Part shown: piece after piece, positions 63,562 to 64,000 of the stretch
Layout of the letters: every line of letters begins with the position of its first letter
Position numbering within the stretch: the stretch's first letter is position 1
Assembly (NCBI RefSeq): GCF_002261185.1
Contig: NZ_NEVQ01000013.1
Coordinates: forward strand, 1 to 64,000
DNA: 64,000 nucleotides
Direction: 5' to 3'
Origin: Bordetella genomosp. 4
Lineage (GTDB): Bacteria; Pseudomonadota; Gammaproteobacteria; Burkholderiales; Burkholderiaceae_B
The notes under the pieces: generated by a model
What the model was told of the DNA's origin: nothing
Databases searched by the model: none
Seen by the model: the letters and a program-made list of their open reading frames with translations, nothing else
Made by a program: the position numbers and the translations under genes

Positions 63562-63982
63562 CGTCTTGCTCTCCGCCTGGCTTGTTGTCGGGGCCAAACG
63601 AGAACACATCGATTTCGCCTTTAACGCCGGGGTTCAGGTATTGATAGGGATGGCCCCAGGGGTCGTTTGGCATGCGGTCCAGATACGGCCGCCAATTGCG
63701 CGCGCCCTCCGGGCGTTGCACCAGCGCCTGCAATCCCTGAGCGGTAGAGGGATAGCGGCCGTTGTCCAGACGATAGAGTTTCAAGGCCTGCATCAGGCCG
63801 TTGATGTCCTGCTTGGCCGCGACGCGGCGCGCCTGGTCGGGGCGATCCAGCACGCGAGGGACGACGAGCGCAGCCAGAATGCCCATGATCACAACGACCA
63901 CCATGATCTCGATCAGGGTGAAACCTTGCTGCCGGCCGCGCTGGCGCTGAAACTGATGCACGAACTTTCTCCGCTCACTCAA
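63533..63982 (-). CDS. gspG: Type II secretion major pseudopilin GspG
   Basis: 149 residues, usual for GspG. The leader ends at Gly20 (RQRGRQQG) and the mature chain starts FTLIEIMVVVVIMGILAALVVPRVLDRPDQARRVAAKQDI. The C-terminal part has the GspG blocks YRLDNGRYPSTAQGLQALVQRPEGARNWRPYLDRMPNDPWGHPYQYLNPG and a calcium-loop-like SFGPDNKPGGEQDDADIGSWEL. It is the main fibre subunit pushed out by GspE and GspF. The first gene of the unit here; its promoter and any upstream gspC or gspO lie beyond the window. Confidence 0.96.
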   Translation of the reverse strand: MSERRKFVHQFQRQRGRQQGFTLIEIMVVVVIMGILAALVVPRVLDRPDQARRVAAKQDINGLMQALKLYRLDNGRYPSTAQGLQALVQRPEGARNWRPYLDRMPNDPWGHPYQYLNPGVKGEIDVFSFGPDNKPGGEQDDADIGSWEL

Positions 63983-64000
63983 TGAAAAAACATATGAAGG

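Overview
The window reads as chromosomal DNA of a GC-rich betaproteobacterium, most likely a member of the Alcaligenaceae (the Bordetella, Achromobacter, Alcaligenes, Pusillimonas group). The grounds are six Bug-type (TctC family) periplasmic solute-binding proteins, an ISL3-family transposase of the kind common in that family, and the housekeeping genes argH, nadE, glnB and xthA. The genus cannot be fixed from sequence reading alone.

Layout. 1-1.7 kb: tail of an ISL3 transposase, tRNA-Ala(CGC) and xthA. 1.9-12.6 kb: a divergent polysaccharide-deacetylase-like hydrolase, then a three-subunit molybdenum hydroxylase (FAD, 2Fe-2S and Moco subunits) with a CoxG-like protein, acyl-CoA ligase, hotdog thioesterase, MDR reductase, XRE regulator and class II aldolase-like protein. 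12.6-18.3 kb: a second, different molybdenum hydroxylase of the NicAB/IorAB type without a FAD subunit. It has a 2Fe-2S protein, a Moco subunit, and a chain fusing a degenerate half Moco subunit to three cytochrome c domains. 18.3-28.3 kb: five Bug proteins, two LysR regulators, an amidase and an isochorismatase-fold amidohydrolase. 28.3-37.4 kb: a six-gene acyl-CoA operon (CoA transferase, enoyl-CoA hydratase, HMG-CoA-lyase-like, isovaleryl-type acyl-CoA dehydrogenase, MmgE/PrpD, acyl-CoA synthetase), a divergent GntR regulator and a sixth Bug protein. 37.5-50.9 kb: an amino-acid ABC transporter, a Zn/Cd/Pb P-type ATPase with its MerR regulator, a nitroreductase, an exported PEP-synthase-like protein, argH, an MscS-type channel, nadE and glnB. 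51-64 kb: a type II secretion system in three blocks (gspF; gspD-gspE; gspG-H-I-J-K-L-M-N) with a glycosyltransferase between them.

How it may work together. Two hand-found operator families tie the catabolic half together. A palindrome with core CCAAAAWTGG occurs at five promoter regions between 2.9 and 26 kb, next to the deacetylase/hydroxylase A divergence, the XRE gene, the LysR/Bug divergence, the amidase and a Bug/Bug divergence. This suggests one regulon for uptake and degradation of a nitrogen heteroaromatic acid or amide: two Mo hydroxylations, CoA activation, reduction, hydrolytic C-N cleavages. A second palindrome, ATGTACGTACAT, occurs in pairs exactly 35 bp apart upstream of the acyl-CoA operon/gntR divergence and, 8 kb away, upstream of a Bug gene, which suggests a GntR regulon for a branched-chain acid. 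The substrates are not proven by the sequence.
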